Positions 1-6,026 of a stretch of DNA of 11,987 bases are shown here, one piece after another. This DNA comes from Cyanobacteria bacterium UBA11370 (lineage in GTDB: Bacteria; Cyanobacteriota; Cyanobacteriia; Cyanobacteriales; Coleofasciculaceae): the NCBI GenBank assembly GCA_003486645.1, contig DNGI01000173.1:8126-20112 (forward strand), in the 5' to 3' direction. The stretch's first letter is position 1; each line of letters starts with the position of its first letter. The position numbers were made by a program, and so were the translations under genes. Under the pieces are notes generated by a model. That model saw only the letters and a list, made by a program, of their open reading frames with translations. It had not been told where the DNA came from and did not search any database.

Positions 1-31
1 CTCTCCCTCTCTCCCCCTCAATCTTTTTTAA

Positions 32-211
32 GGTTATTCAACCGGACATGATATCACTTGGGATTTCCGCCTGCGGCAACGTTCTGAGCAGAACTTTACA
101 TTATCCCAGCATTTTGCCCATTTTTTTCGCCAAGTGAAAGGCAGTCCGCAAACTGGACAAATTTTTGTAGGCAGGTCTGACTTAGAGCGTACTCGTGCCA
201 TGCTAAGTTAG
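32..211 (+). pseudogene. C-terminal remnant of an unrecognised protein
   Basis: An open frame of about 60 codons ends at TAG 209-211 and has no usable start. It is closed on the left by an in-frame TAA at 29-31, just after a CT-rich low-complexity tract. The peptide ends in LERTRAMLS and contains [15 protein letters not shown] and [10 protein letters not shown], which read like real coding sequence, with mixed polar and aromatic residues and no repeats. The first codons, around ggttattcaaccggacatg, look like intergenic repeat sequence, so true coding may begin only near 55. I do not recognise the family. It could be a gene tail separated from its body by a repeat insertion or frameshift, or a chance open frame. 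Confidence 0.4.
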
Positions 212-271
212 CGATAAGATTAGTTCTTTAATCCTAAAGAATTGTTAAGTCGATTGTCAAAGAATCCTGAA

Positions 272-745
272 ATGAAAGAGCGAGAGGAACGCCCTATTGC
301 CTCCGTGGACATGATGGCGATTGATACGATGGTTAAAGCCCTTTATGACGCTGTTTCTTTCCGCGTTGGCGAGGAACCGGATTGGCATCGGTTGCGATCG
401 CTATTTGCCCCCAATGCACAGCTTATTCATGCTCGAACAGAGGGTACTGTAGTTTTAACGATAGAAGGCTTTATTGCAGGTTATCAGCAAAATCTTCAAA
501 CGACGGATTTAGGAACCAAGGGATTTTTTGAGAGTGAAATTGCCCGTCAGGTACAATACTTTGGCAATATTGCTCATATTTTTAGTACGTTTGAATCGCG
601 TCATAATCAGCAAGATACTGTTCTATTAGCGCGGGGGATTAATAGTATTCAGCTTGTAAAACATCATCACCAATGGCGGGTAATGACAATTCTCTGGGAT
701 GATGAGCGCAATGATAATTTTATTCCACCACAGTACCTTCCTTAA
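272..745 (+). CDS. SnoaL/NTF2-like small protein
   Basis: The protein has 157 residues from ATG 272; a TTG at 242 in the same frame would add ten. No strong ribosome binding site decides the start, and a double ATG at residues 14-15 is another option. The layout fits the NTF2/SnoaL cone fold: N-terminal helices (about 15-30), a DWHRLRSLFAPNAQLIH segment (37-53) typical of the helix-to-first-strand region, a GFIAGYQ helix (66-72), then strands ending in QWRVMTILWDDE (134-145). Fold members include polyketide cyclases, steroid isomerases, and many uncharacterised cyanobacterial proteins. No catalytic residue set is clear, so no reaction is assigned. It lies on the same strand as glbN but 283 bases upstream, so the two are probably separate transcription units. 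A HIP1 site (394-401) lies within it. Confidence 0.72.
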   Translation: MKEREERPIASVDMMAIDTMVKALYDAVSFRVGEEPDWHRLRSLFAPNAQLIHARTEGTVVLTIEGFIAGYQQNLQTTDLGTKGFFESEIARQVQYFGNIAHIFSTFESRHNQQDTVLLARGINSIQLVKHHHQWRVMTILWDDERNDNFIPPQYLP

Positions 746-814
746 GATGTATATTTTTTTAATGGAAAGATTCCTATAACTCGTCTATTTTAATCTGAAC
801 ATAATTATTAAAAA

Positions 815-827
815 GGCAAAAATTGCC
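815..827 (+). terminator. Weak hairpin terminator candidate
   Basis: GGCAA-AAA-TTGCC forms a 5-bp stem, followed by an A/T-rich stretch with a run of five T (around 834-838). It lies 70 bases after the stop of the SnoaL-like gene. The stem is short, so this is only a candidate. Confidence 0.3.
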
Positions 828-905
828 GAAAATATTTTTATTTAACTTTTCCTTCAAGTCTTTTTAATCTAATAGAGTAATTAACCAAGCCCTATTCCCA
901 CCGAA

Positions 906-921
906 GTAGATTTATTTCTAC
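906..921. promoter_or_regulatory. Dyad upstream of glbN
   Basis: GTAGA-TTTATT-TCTAC is an inverted repeat with perfect 5-bp arms, about 107 bases before the glbN start. It has the GTA/TAC ends of an NtcA site but a 10-base gap instead of 8, so I do not call it NtcA. It could be an operator or chance in AT-rich DNA. Confidence 0.25.
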
Positions 922-1028
922 CCCATGACTGATTTCCTCTTAAGACAAATTACGGATTTTAGAGAAAGGTACTGTATTAAGAGTTTAGATCAGCTTCGGG
1001 TAGATTATTCACTTCTTGGTAAAGAGTA

Positions 1029-1394
1029 ATGGACACAACAACGACCTTATACGAACAACTGGGTGGACAGCAAGCTATTGAGCAAATCGTGGATGAATTT
1101 TACAAGCGTGTTTTAGCAGATGACATCGTTAATAAGTTTTTCGCTCACACGGATATGGAAAAGCAGCGTCGTCATCAAACTGCTTTTATTTCTTATGCCT
1201 TGGGTGGTTCAAACCAATACACAGGTCGTTCAATGGAAAAAGCCCACGCAGGTTTGAATTTACAACCCGAACATTTCGAGGCGATCGCAAAGCACCTAAG
1301 TGAGGCAATGGCGGTGTATGGCGTGTGCCAAGAAAATATCAATACTGTACTTGAGCGGGTCTCAACGTTGAAGGAGGCTGTTTTATACAAATAA
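1029..1394 (+). CDS. glbN: Group I truncated hemoglobin (cyanoglobin)
   Basis: A 121-residue 2/2 hemoglobin, normal length for the family, in the cytosol. Aligned by eye to Synechocystis GlbN, the heme-pocket residues are Tyr25 (B10, in FYKRVL), Gln46 (E7) and His49 (E10) in KQRRHQ, and proximal His73 (F8) in KAHAGL. The GG motifs at 12-13 and 59-60 flank the usual positions. The Synechocystis C-terminal histidine that cross-links to a heme vinyl group is not evident: the tail here (VSTLKEAVLYK) has no His. Cyanobacterial GlbN proteins bind O2 and NO, and in Synechococcus 7002 GlbN is tied to reactive nitrogen tolerance during growth on nitrate. Its position beside the nitrate operon, convergent with it, fits that role by inference. 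Start at ATG 1029; the ribosome binding site is weak. Confidence 0.93.
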   Translation: MDTTTTLYEQLGGQQAIEQIVDEFYKRVLADDIVNKFFAHTDMEKQRRHQTAFISYALGGSNQYTGRSMEKAHAGLNLQPEHFEAIAKHLSEAMAVYGVCQENINTVLERVSTLKEAVLYK

Positions 1395-1411
1395 TACCAT
1401 TGTGACGTTCT

Positions 1412-1441
1412 CCCGCGTTAAATCGAAGAATATAACGGGGG
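1412..1441 (+). repeat. Imperfect hairpin after glbN
   Basis: CCCGCGTTA and TAACGGGGG pair with one mismatch around a 12-base loop, 17 bases after the glbN stop. There is no following T run, so it is a poor intrinsic terminator. The phrase resembles terminal structures of IS200/IS605-type elements, so it may be part of an older insertion end. The rest of 1442-1553 shows no gene; a GTG-started frame through it is rejected as coding. Confidence 0.35.
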
Positions 1442-1556
1442 CTTCAGCAATCAGAATAGAGATAGTTGCACACCATCCCAACCTGAAAAAGCTTCGCGTA
1501 CCTTCAACGAAAAAGACATTCTCTACGCCGTTGACCGAAAAATTGGGATTCAAGCC

Positions 1557-1573
1557 CCGTCCTTCTAGGACGG
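1557..1573. repeat. Left-end hairpin, overlapping the RHH stop codon
   Basis: CCGTCCT-TCT-AGGACGG forms a perfect 7-bp stem, with TTTT at 1575-1578 on the plus side. It overlaps the 3' end of the minus-strand RHH gene, whose TAG stop begins in the loop. It may serve as the element's left-end hairpin. On the plus strand it also has the form of an intrinsic terminator that could stop glbN transcripts before tnpB. Confidence 0.45.
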
Positions 1574-1711
1574 CTTTTCATTAACTTTAAGAGTCCTAAT
1601 CAACTCTCTAAGTACATCAGATTTGGTTCTACCATGCTGCTGGCAAAATAGCTCGATTATTTGAAGCTCCTCATCAGTTAGGCGAAAAAATATCCGTTTC
1701 TCGTTAGCCAT
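1565..1711 (-). CDS. Small ribbon-helix-helix (CopG-like) DNA-binding protein
   Basis: A 48-residue protein from ATG 1711 to TAG 1565. It has the ribbon-helix-helix layout: a basic beta strand KRIFFRLT (5-12) with alternating side chains, helix A DEELQIIELFCQQHG (13-27), the usual turn residues RTKSD (28-32), and helix B DVLRELIRTLK (32-42). Such proteins bind operators as dimers and often repress their own promoter. No Shine-Dalgarno sequence is visible. The gene diverges from tnpB with 51 bases between the two start codons, which hold a small palindrome. By inference it regulates tnpB and itself, or the element's ends. There is no second toxin-like gene next to it other than tnpB. The fold call is from sequence pattern only, but the length and hydrophobic spacing fit well. 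Confidence 0.75.
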   Translation of the reverse strand: MANEKRIFFRLTDEELQIIELFCQQHGRTKSDVLRELIRTLKVNEKPS

Positions 1712-1726
1712 TGTCCGGCGTGCATC

Positions 1727-1737
1727 TATATGATATA
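1727..1737. promoter_or_regulatory. Palindrome in the rhh/tnpB divergent promoter
   Basis: TATATGATATA is a perfect palindrome around a central G in the 51-base gap between the divergent start codons. It overlaps likely -10 elements for both directions (TATA-rich), so a protein bound here could shut both genes. It is proposed as an operator of the RHH protein. AT richness makes chance a real alternative. Confidence 0.3.
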
Positions 1738-1749
1738 CAATGGTAACAC

Positions 1750-1755
1750 AGGAGG
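1750..1755 (+). promoter_or_regulatory. Strong ribosome binding site that sets the tnpB start
   Basis: AGGAGG ends seven bases before ATG 1763. This favours the start giving MKARYQYRFYPT, the usual TnpB N terminus, over the upstream in-frame ATG at 1730. It is one of the two clear Shine-Dalgarno sequences in the window, the other being at nirA. Confidence 0.8.
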
Positions 1756-1762
1756 AAAGCAG

Positions 1763-2923
1763 ATGAAAGCAAGGTATCAGTATAGATTTTATCCAACAGA
1801 CCGACAGCGCCAGAGTTTAGCTCGGTTGTTCGGTTGTGTTCGAGTTGTCTATAACGATGCCTTGGCTATCTGTAAACAATCCGACAAAAAGCCAAAATCG
1901 GCTGAACTTCAAAAGCTAGTCATAACTCAGGCTAAGAAAACTGAAGCTAGGGCATGGCTAAGCGAAGTATCAAACATCCCTTTACAGCAGGCGATCGCGG
2001 ATCTGGAAACCGCTTTTAAGAACTTTTTTAAGTCTTGTAAAGGGAAAAGGAAAGGACGCAAGGTTGGTTTTCCTAAGTTCAAAAGAAAAACTAACAGCCA
2101 GTCAGCTAGGCTTACTCGTGGTGGATTCTCTATTAAAGGCAATGGTGTTTATTTAGCCAAAATTGGTATTGTTGAGCCAATTTGGTCTAGAGAGTTACCA
2201 TCAGAACCCAGCTCAGTAACTATCATCAAAGATTGCGCTAACCGCTATTTTATCAGCTTTGTAGTGGAAGTTGAACCTATTCAAATCGATGCCAAAAACC
2301 AAAGTGTTGGTATTGATTTAGGTATCAAAAGTTTTGCAGTGATGAGTAACTGTGAAAAGGCTGTAAGTCCCTGTTATAAACAATTAGACCGTAAAATACG
2401 TCGTAAGCAGAAAAAGCTGGCACGACAACTGAAAGGGTCACGCCGTAGGGATAAGACTAGAGTGCAAATTGCTAAATTGCACAACCGGATAGCTGACACT
2501 CGTAAAGATTTCCTGCACAAACTATCAACTAAAATAGTGAGCGAAAATCAAGCCATTGTTTTAGAAGATTTGAATGTTTCAGGAATGGTCAAAAACCGTA
2601 AGCTGGCTAGGGCAATTAGTCAGCAAGGTTGGCGAGAGTTTAGGGTTTTAATTGAAGCTAAGTCAGCAAAAATGGCTAGAGATTTCCGCGTGATTAGCAG
2701 ATGGGAACCTACTAGCCAAGAGTGTTCTACCTGTGGGTTTAAATGGGGCAAAATCGATTTATCAATCCGTTCAATACTTTGTTTGGGTTGCGGGACGGAG
2801 CATGATAGAGATGAAAACGCTTCAGTAAATATAGAACAAGTCGGCATGGGATATCGGCACGACTCTAAATGTACGTCGAGGGACTGTAAGACTACCTCGG
2901 TAGCAAGACCCAATGAAGCGTAA
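1763..2923 (+). CDS. tnpB: TnpB RNA-guided nuclease of an IS200/IS605-type element
   Basis: The protein has 386 residues, full length for TnpB. It opens with the helix-turn-helix-like YRFYPTDRQRQSLARLFGC (7-25) and a basic KGRKVGFPKFKRK segment (97-109). The RuvC nuclease triad is intact: Asp185 in VGIDLGIK, Glu268 in IVLEDLNVSGM, and Asp350 in HDRDENASVNI (Asp348 is adjacent). A four-cysteine zinc finger (C321, C324, C340, C343) sits between RuvC II and III. TnpB proteins are programmable DNA nucleases guided by an RNA from the element's right end; they help the element persist rather than carry out strand transfer. The last 26 or so residues are polar and variable, as expected where the coding sequence doubles as guide RNA scaffold. 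The intact triad argues against a catalytically dead TldR-type repressor. Confidence 0.92.
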   Translation: MKARYQYRFYPTDRQRQSLARLFGCVRVVYNDALAICKQSDKKPKSAELQKLVITQAKKTEARAWLSEVSNIPLQQAIADLETAFKNFFKSCKGKRKGRKVGFPKFKRKTNSQSARLTRGGFSIKGNGVYLAKIGIVEPIWSRELPSEPSSVTIIKDCANRYFISFVVEVEPIQIDAKNQSVGIDLGIKSFAVMSNCEKAVSPCYKQLDRKIRRKQKKLARQLKGSRRRDKTRVQIAKLHNRIADTRKDFLHKLSTKIVSENQAIVLEDLNVSGMVKNRKLARAISQQGWREFRVLIEAKSAKMARDFRVISRWEPTSQECSTCGFKWGKIDLSIRSILCLGCGTEHDRDENASVNIEQVGMGYRHDSKCTSRDCKTTSVARPNEA

Positions 2924-2959
2924 AGAATCCCCACGCCTTCAGGCTGGGGAGTATATCAA
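2800..2959 (+). ncRNA. Predicted right-end guide RNA (reRNA/omegaRNA) scaffold
   Basis: In characterised TnpB elements the guide RNA overlaps the 3' end of tnpB, folds around the right-end hairpin, and continues into flanking DNA as the guide. Here the matching region has a stem CTACC-TC-GGTAG (2892-2903) inside the tnpB tail and the right-end hairpin (2929-2949), ending at TCAA 2959. The guide would be the flank starting at 2960 (agaggaactaccgaatacag). The 5' boundary is a rough estimate from family knowledge; only the 3' half is supported by visible structure. Confidence 0.45.
2925..2959 (+). repeat. IS608-like right end
   Basis: In order: GAAT (2925-2928), CCCCA-c-GCC (2929-2937), loop TTCA (2938-2941), GGC-TGGGG (2942-2949), then AGTATA and TCAA (2956-2959). 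The stem is 8 bp with one bulged C. GAAT and TCAA are the same guide and cleavage tetranucleotides used at the right end of IS608, which supports placing the boundary after 2959. Confidence 0.6.
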
Positions 2960-2990
2960 AGAGGAACTACCGAATACAGCAACCTCCTAA

Positions 2991-3002
2991 CCTGAAATCA
3001 GG
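2991..3002 (-). terminator. Hairpin downstream of nrtD
   Basis: CCTGA-AA-TCAGG is a 5-bp stem. It extends with CCT/AGG outside two-base internal loops, 20 bases past the nrtD stop. No U tract follows on the minus strand, so at best it is a processing or weak termination signal. Confidence 0.25.
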
Positions 3003-3022
3003 CAAGGGGAAAACTGTTTCAA

Positions 3023-3886
3023 TTAATCTGCTGCATCATCATGAGCATAACGCCGATACAGGAAGTCAAGGGCATAATTCCGCAATTCGTAGTACTGAGG
3101 ATCTTCGATAATGCGAGAACGTTGCCTAGGGCGCTTAAAAGGAATATCCATCACTTCACCAATATAAGCCGCAGGTCCATTCGTCATCATCACTAATCGA
3201 TCTGCTAAAAAGAGAGCTTCATCAATATCATGGGTAATCATTAGGACAGTTACCTTATATTCTGTCCAAATTTTCAGTAATTCTTCTTGTAATTCTTCTT
3301 TGGTAATTGCATCTAATGCCCCAAACGGTTCATCTAAAATCAGGATTTCTGGACGAATCGCTAAAGCACGGGCGATCGCTACTCGTTGCTTCATTCCTCC
3401 TGATAGTTGGGATGGTTTTTTATCAGCGGATTCAGTTAATCCTACCATATCCAGATGTTCCATTACCAGTTCTTTCTTCTGAGAATGAGGTTTGTTGGGA
3501 TAAACTGAATCAACGGCTAAATAAATGTTTTCAAACGCACTCAGCCAAGGTAGTAAGGCGTAGTTCTGGAAAACCATCATTCGATCAGGTCCTGGTTCCG
3601 TAATACGCTTGTTATTCAGCCGGACTTCACCGTGAGTCGGGCGTAAAAAACCTGCGACCATGTTGAGTAGGGTTGATTTTCCACACCCTGAGTGACCGAT
3701 TAGGCAGACAAATTCACCTTCATGAATGGTTAGGTTAACACCATCAAGAACGGTGTAAGGCCCTTCGGGAGTGGGATAAATTTTCGAGACATCTTCAACA
3801 ACCAGAAAAGGATTTCCTGTTTTGGGTTTTGAAGTTTTATTGGTAAGCAGTTGATTAATCAGAGTATCTGAACTTAGAGATGTCAT
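3023..3886 (-). CDS. nrtD: Nitrate/nitrite ABC transporter ATPase NrtD
   Basis: A 287-residue cytoplasmic ATPase that pairs with the ATPase domain of NrtC to drive NrtB. Motifs: Walker A GHSGCGKST (64-72), Q-loop Gln107 (VFQNY), signature LSGGMKQR (161-168), Walker B ILILDEP (181-187) with catalytic Glu186, and H-loop His219 (MITHD). It has about 25 extra polar residues before the first strand (LVVEDVSKIY). It ends soon after the ATPase core and has no binding-protein domain, which separates it from NrtC. It is the last gene of the operon in this window. Its ATG has no Shine-Dalgarno; the bases before it are C/A-rich, following the heptamer array 3901-3949. nrtC ends 127 bases upstream. Confidence 0.95.
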   Translation of the reverse strand: MTSLSSDTLINQLLTNKTSKPKTGNPFLVVEDVSKIYPTPEGPYTVLDGVNLTIHEGEFVCLIGHSGCGKSTLLNMVAGFLRPTHGEVRLNNKRITEPGPDRMMVFQNYALLPWLSAFENIYLAVDSVYPNKPHSQKKELVMEHLDMVGLTESADKKPSQLSGGMKQRVAIARALAIRPEILILDEPFGALDAITKEELQEELLKIWTEYKVTVLMITHDIDEALFLADRLVMMTNGPAAYIGEVMDIPFKRPRQRSRIIEDPQYYELRNYALDFLYRRYAHDDAAD

Positions 3887-3900
3887 GGTGGTAGGGGTTT

Positions 3901-4003
3901 GTTGTTTGTTATTTGTTGTTCGTTGTTCGTTGTTCGTTATTTGTTGTTTGTTTAAATTTCGAGAAATTAATCCCTAATAACCAACAAGCAATAACTAACA
4001 ACT
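3901..4003. repeat. Heptamer inverted-repeat array, nrtC/nrtD junction
   Basis: Seven in-phase heptamers GTTRTTY fill 3901-3949, three of them identical GTTGTTC (3915-3935). Four heptamers of the complementary type AAYAAxN fill 3976-4003. The loop 3950-3975 contains its own hairpin AATTTC-GA-GAAATT (3954-3967). In the nrtCD mRNA this reads as GUU-rich repeats, loop, then AAC-rich repeats running up to the nrtD start. It can fold into one long imperfect stem. Short tandem heptamers are a known repeat class in filamentous cyanobacteria. Confidence 0.85.
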
Positions 4004-4013
4004 CTAATAACAT

Positions 4014-6020
4014 TTATGCGGCTGAAGTTGCTACAGCATCAATGTCAATTTCTTCGATGCGGATTTGTCGTTTGATTTCCAAACTGTTGAGATAGTCTAG
4101 TGGATCATCAGGATCAAAGACCGTCCCGTCAAACATTTGAATTGGACCACGATTGTGACCAATATCTAACATACCTAAGTCTCTTGCTGCTTCACCGAAT
4201 AAATCAATTCTCCGCACCCGATCTAAAATGGTGATCCAGTTTTTAGGGAATGGAATAATCCCCCATCGTGAGAGTTGAGTCATCAACCATAACCCCTCTA
4301 TTTGATCGGGGTAATTGGTTTTATCAACGTAGAATTGGTTAAAGTGGGGTAAGATTTGGGGTTTTTCGTCAGTGCCACGATTGTAAGGATCAATGAAGCC
4401 GGGACGGGTGTATTCTGGGTCTGAACCAACGTATTCATCTTGGGTTAGTAAGGTCAAAATTTCTTCCCGATGGCGTGGATCATCGCAATATTCACAAGCT
4501 TCTAGGAGTGCTTTTACTAAAGCAATATGAGTTTGAGGATACTTATTGACCCATTCTTCGCGCACACCCAATACTTTCTCTGGATGTCCCGCCCACAAAT
4601 CTAGATCAGTCGCAATCACATAACCCAATCCTTCATGAACGGCGCGAGAATTCCAAGGTTCACCAACACAATACCCATCGATATTTCCGGCTTTTAAATT
4701 TGACACCATCTGAGGTGGTGGAATGACCGTTAAAGCAACATCTCGATCCGGATCAATGCCACCTGATGCTAACCAATAGCGTAGCATCAAATTGTGCATG
4801 GAAGAGGGATAAACCATGCCCAAGGTGTGAACTTTATCGGGAGTTTCTTGAATTGCGGCTTTGAAGTCTGATAGGGTACGAACGCCCTGTTCATAAAACC
4901 GTTTACTTAGGGTAATGGCATTACCATTTCGGGATAAAGTTAAGGCACAAACTACAGGGACTGGCGATTTATTTCCTGCCCCAAGTGTTAACGAAAGTGG
5001 CATTCCAGCAACCATTTGGGCAGCATCTAAGCGTCCTGTCGCAATACCTTTAGCGATCGCTTTCCAACTGGGTTCTCGATTTAATGTGACTTCTTCTAAG
5101 CCATGTTTGGCAAAAAAGCCTTTTTCTTTCGCAACGACTAAAGGCGCACAATCGGTAAGAGGAATAAATCCTATTTCCAAATTAACTTTTTCTAAACCAT
5201 TCCGGGCGACAACCTGCACTTTCTTAGATTGACGGAGTTTGGCTTTTTTCTGCTGATTGAGGAAGTAAATCATCTCATTTCGCAAGCGATAATAACTGGG
5301 ATGATTCACTACGTCCAAGCGATGGCGGGGGCGGGCAATTTCGACATCAATAATTTGTCCAATATGGGATTCTGGCCCATTGGTCAGCATTACAATCCGG
5401 TCAGATAGTAACAGCGCTTCATCGACATCATGAGTCACCATGATACAGGTTACATGGCTCTCTTCGCAGATTTTCATTAATTGCTCTTGCAAGCCACCCC
5501 GTGTTAGTGCATCCAACGCCCCAAAGGGTTCATCTAATAGTAATAACTTGGGACGAATCGCTAACGCACGCGCGATCGCTACTCGTTGTTTCATCCCTCC
5601 AGAAAGTTCACCGGGTCGCTTATTGATGGCGTTCCTTAACCCCACCAAATCAATATGATGCTCAACAATACCGCGACGTTCACCTTTGGGCTTATTTTTG
5701 TAAACTTCATCGACGGCTAAGGCAATATTTTCGCGTACTGTTAGCCAGGGAAGAAGGGAATAGTTCTGAAACACGACCATCCGATCAGGACCAGGACTCT
5801 TGATTTCTCGACCTTCTAAAATCACACCGCCTTGAGTCGGTCGATCTAGTCCAGCAACAATATTTAATAAGGTTGATTTGCCACAACCAGAGTGTCCAAT
5901 TAAGGAAACAAACTCGCCTTGCCGAATTTTTAGTTCAATATTCTTGAGGGCAATATAGCGATCGCCGTTTGGAAGGGGAAATACACGGTCAATGTGGTCA
6001 ATTTCAACGAATACAGACAT
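4014..6020 (-). CDS. nrtC: NrtC: nitrate ABC ATPase fused to an NrtA-like regulatory domain
   Basis: The 668 residues form two domains. Residues 1-255 are an ABC ATPase: Walker A GHSGCGKST (42-50), Q-loop Gln85, signature LSGGMKQR (139-146), Walker B LLLLDEP (159-165) with Glu164, His197 (VTHD). After a basic linker (about 258-275), residues 280-650 form a soluble copy of the NrtA binding domain (IGFIPLTDCAPLVVAKEKGFF, then CVGEPWN 451-457). In Synechococcus the C-terminal domain mediates ammonium-promoted inhibition of transport. Compared with NrtA in this operon, His409 and Trp319 are kept, but the position of Lys262 is Ala477 and that of Gln150 is Asn367, so ligand preference probably differs. 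The ATG has no Shine-Dalgarno; heptamers end six bases upstream. Length is normal for the family. Confidence 0.96.
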   Translation of the reverse strand: MSVFVEIDHIDRVFPLPNGDRYIALKNIELKIRQGEFVSLIGHSGCGKSTLLNIVAGLDRPTQGGVILEGREIKSPGPDRMVVFQNYSLLPWLTVRENIALAVDEVYKNKPKGERRGIVEHHIDLVGLRNAINKRPGELSGGMKQRVAIARALAIRPKLLLLDEPFGALDALTRGGLQEQLMKICEESHVTCIMVTHDVDEALLLSDRIVMLTNGPESHIGQIIDVEIARPRHRLDVVNHPSYYRLRNEMIYFLNQQKKAKLRQSKKVQVVARNGLEKVNLEIGFIPLTDCAPLVVAKEKGFFAKHGLEEVTLNREPSWKAIAKGIATGRLDAAQMVAGMPLSLTLGAGNKSPVPVVCALTLSRNGNAITLSKRFYEQGVRTLSDFKAAIQETPDKVHTLGMVYPSSMHNLMLRYWLASGGIDPDRDVALTVIPPPQMVSNLKAGNIDGYCVGEPWNSRAVHEGLGYVIATDLDLWAGHPEKVLGVREEWVNKYPQTHIALVKALLEACEYCDDPRHREEILTLLTQDEYVGSDPEYTRPGFIDPYNRGTDEKPQILPHFNQFYVDKTNYPDQIEGLWLMTQLSRWGIIPFPKNWITILDRVRRIDLFGEAARDLGMLDIGHNRGPIQMFDGTVFDPDDPLDYLNSLEIKRQIRIEEIDIDAVATSAA

Positions 6021-6026
6021 AAGTTT

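Larger units (their letters stand above)
746..1028 (+). other. AT-rich spacer between the SnoaL-like gene and glbN
   Basis: This 283-base stretch has no coding frame I can support. It holds a small hairpin (815-827) that may end the upstream gene and a dyad (906-921) upstream of glbN. The glbN promoter must lie here, but I see no convincing -35/-10 pair and no GTA-N8-TAC NtcA site. Before the glbN ATG there is only a weak purine stretch, AAAGAG (1021-1026). Confidence 0.6.
1536..2959 (+). mobile_element. IS200/IS605-family TnpB element (IS1341-like) with RHH gene
   Basis: The unit contains a left hairpin, a minus-strand ribbon-helix-helix gene, a plus-strand tnpB and a right hairpin. No Y1 transposase (tnpA) is present, so movement would need TnpA supplied in trans. 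The right end is well defined. GAAT (2925-2928) sits at the 5' foot of the hairpin 2929-2949, and TCAA (2956-2959) lies 6 bases past it. These match the guide and cleavage tetranucleotides known at the right end of IS608. The left end is uncertain; I place it after TTGAC (1531-1535) as a guess, because it precedes the left hairpin by about 20 bases. The element lies between convergent glbN and nrtD, where it breaks neither gene. Confidence 0.62.

Noticed and set aside
906..921. NtcA site upstream of glbN
   Set aside because: The GTA and TAC half-sites are separated by 10 bases rather than 8, so it is listed only as an unassigned dyad.
1402..1584. GTG-started plus-strand frame of 60 codons after glbN
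   Set aside because: It overlaps the convincing RHH gene on the other strand, runs through the left hairpin of the element, and its product looks compositionally random with no family pattern.
1763..2923. Catalytically dead TnpB (TldR-like transcription regulator)
   Set aside because: All RuvC acidic residues and the zinc-finger cysteines are present.
3300..3603. Plus-strand frames antisense to nrtD
   Set aside because: They mirror the conserved ABC signature and Walker B of nrtD. A near-identical antisense frame opposite nrtC (5440-5658) arises for the same reason, so the similarity reflects paralogy on the other strand.
4915..5232. Plus-strand frame opposite the NrtC binding domain
   Set aside because: No start signal, no recognisable pattern, and fully contained in a well-supported gene.
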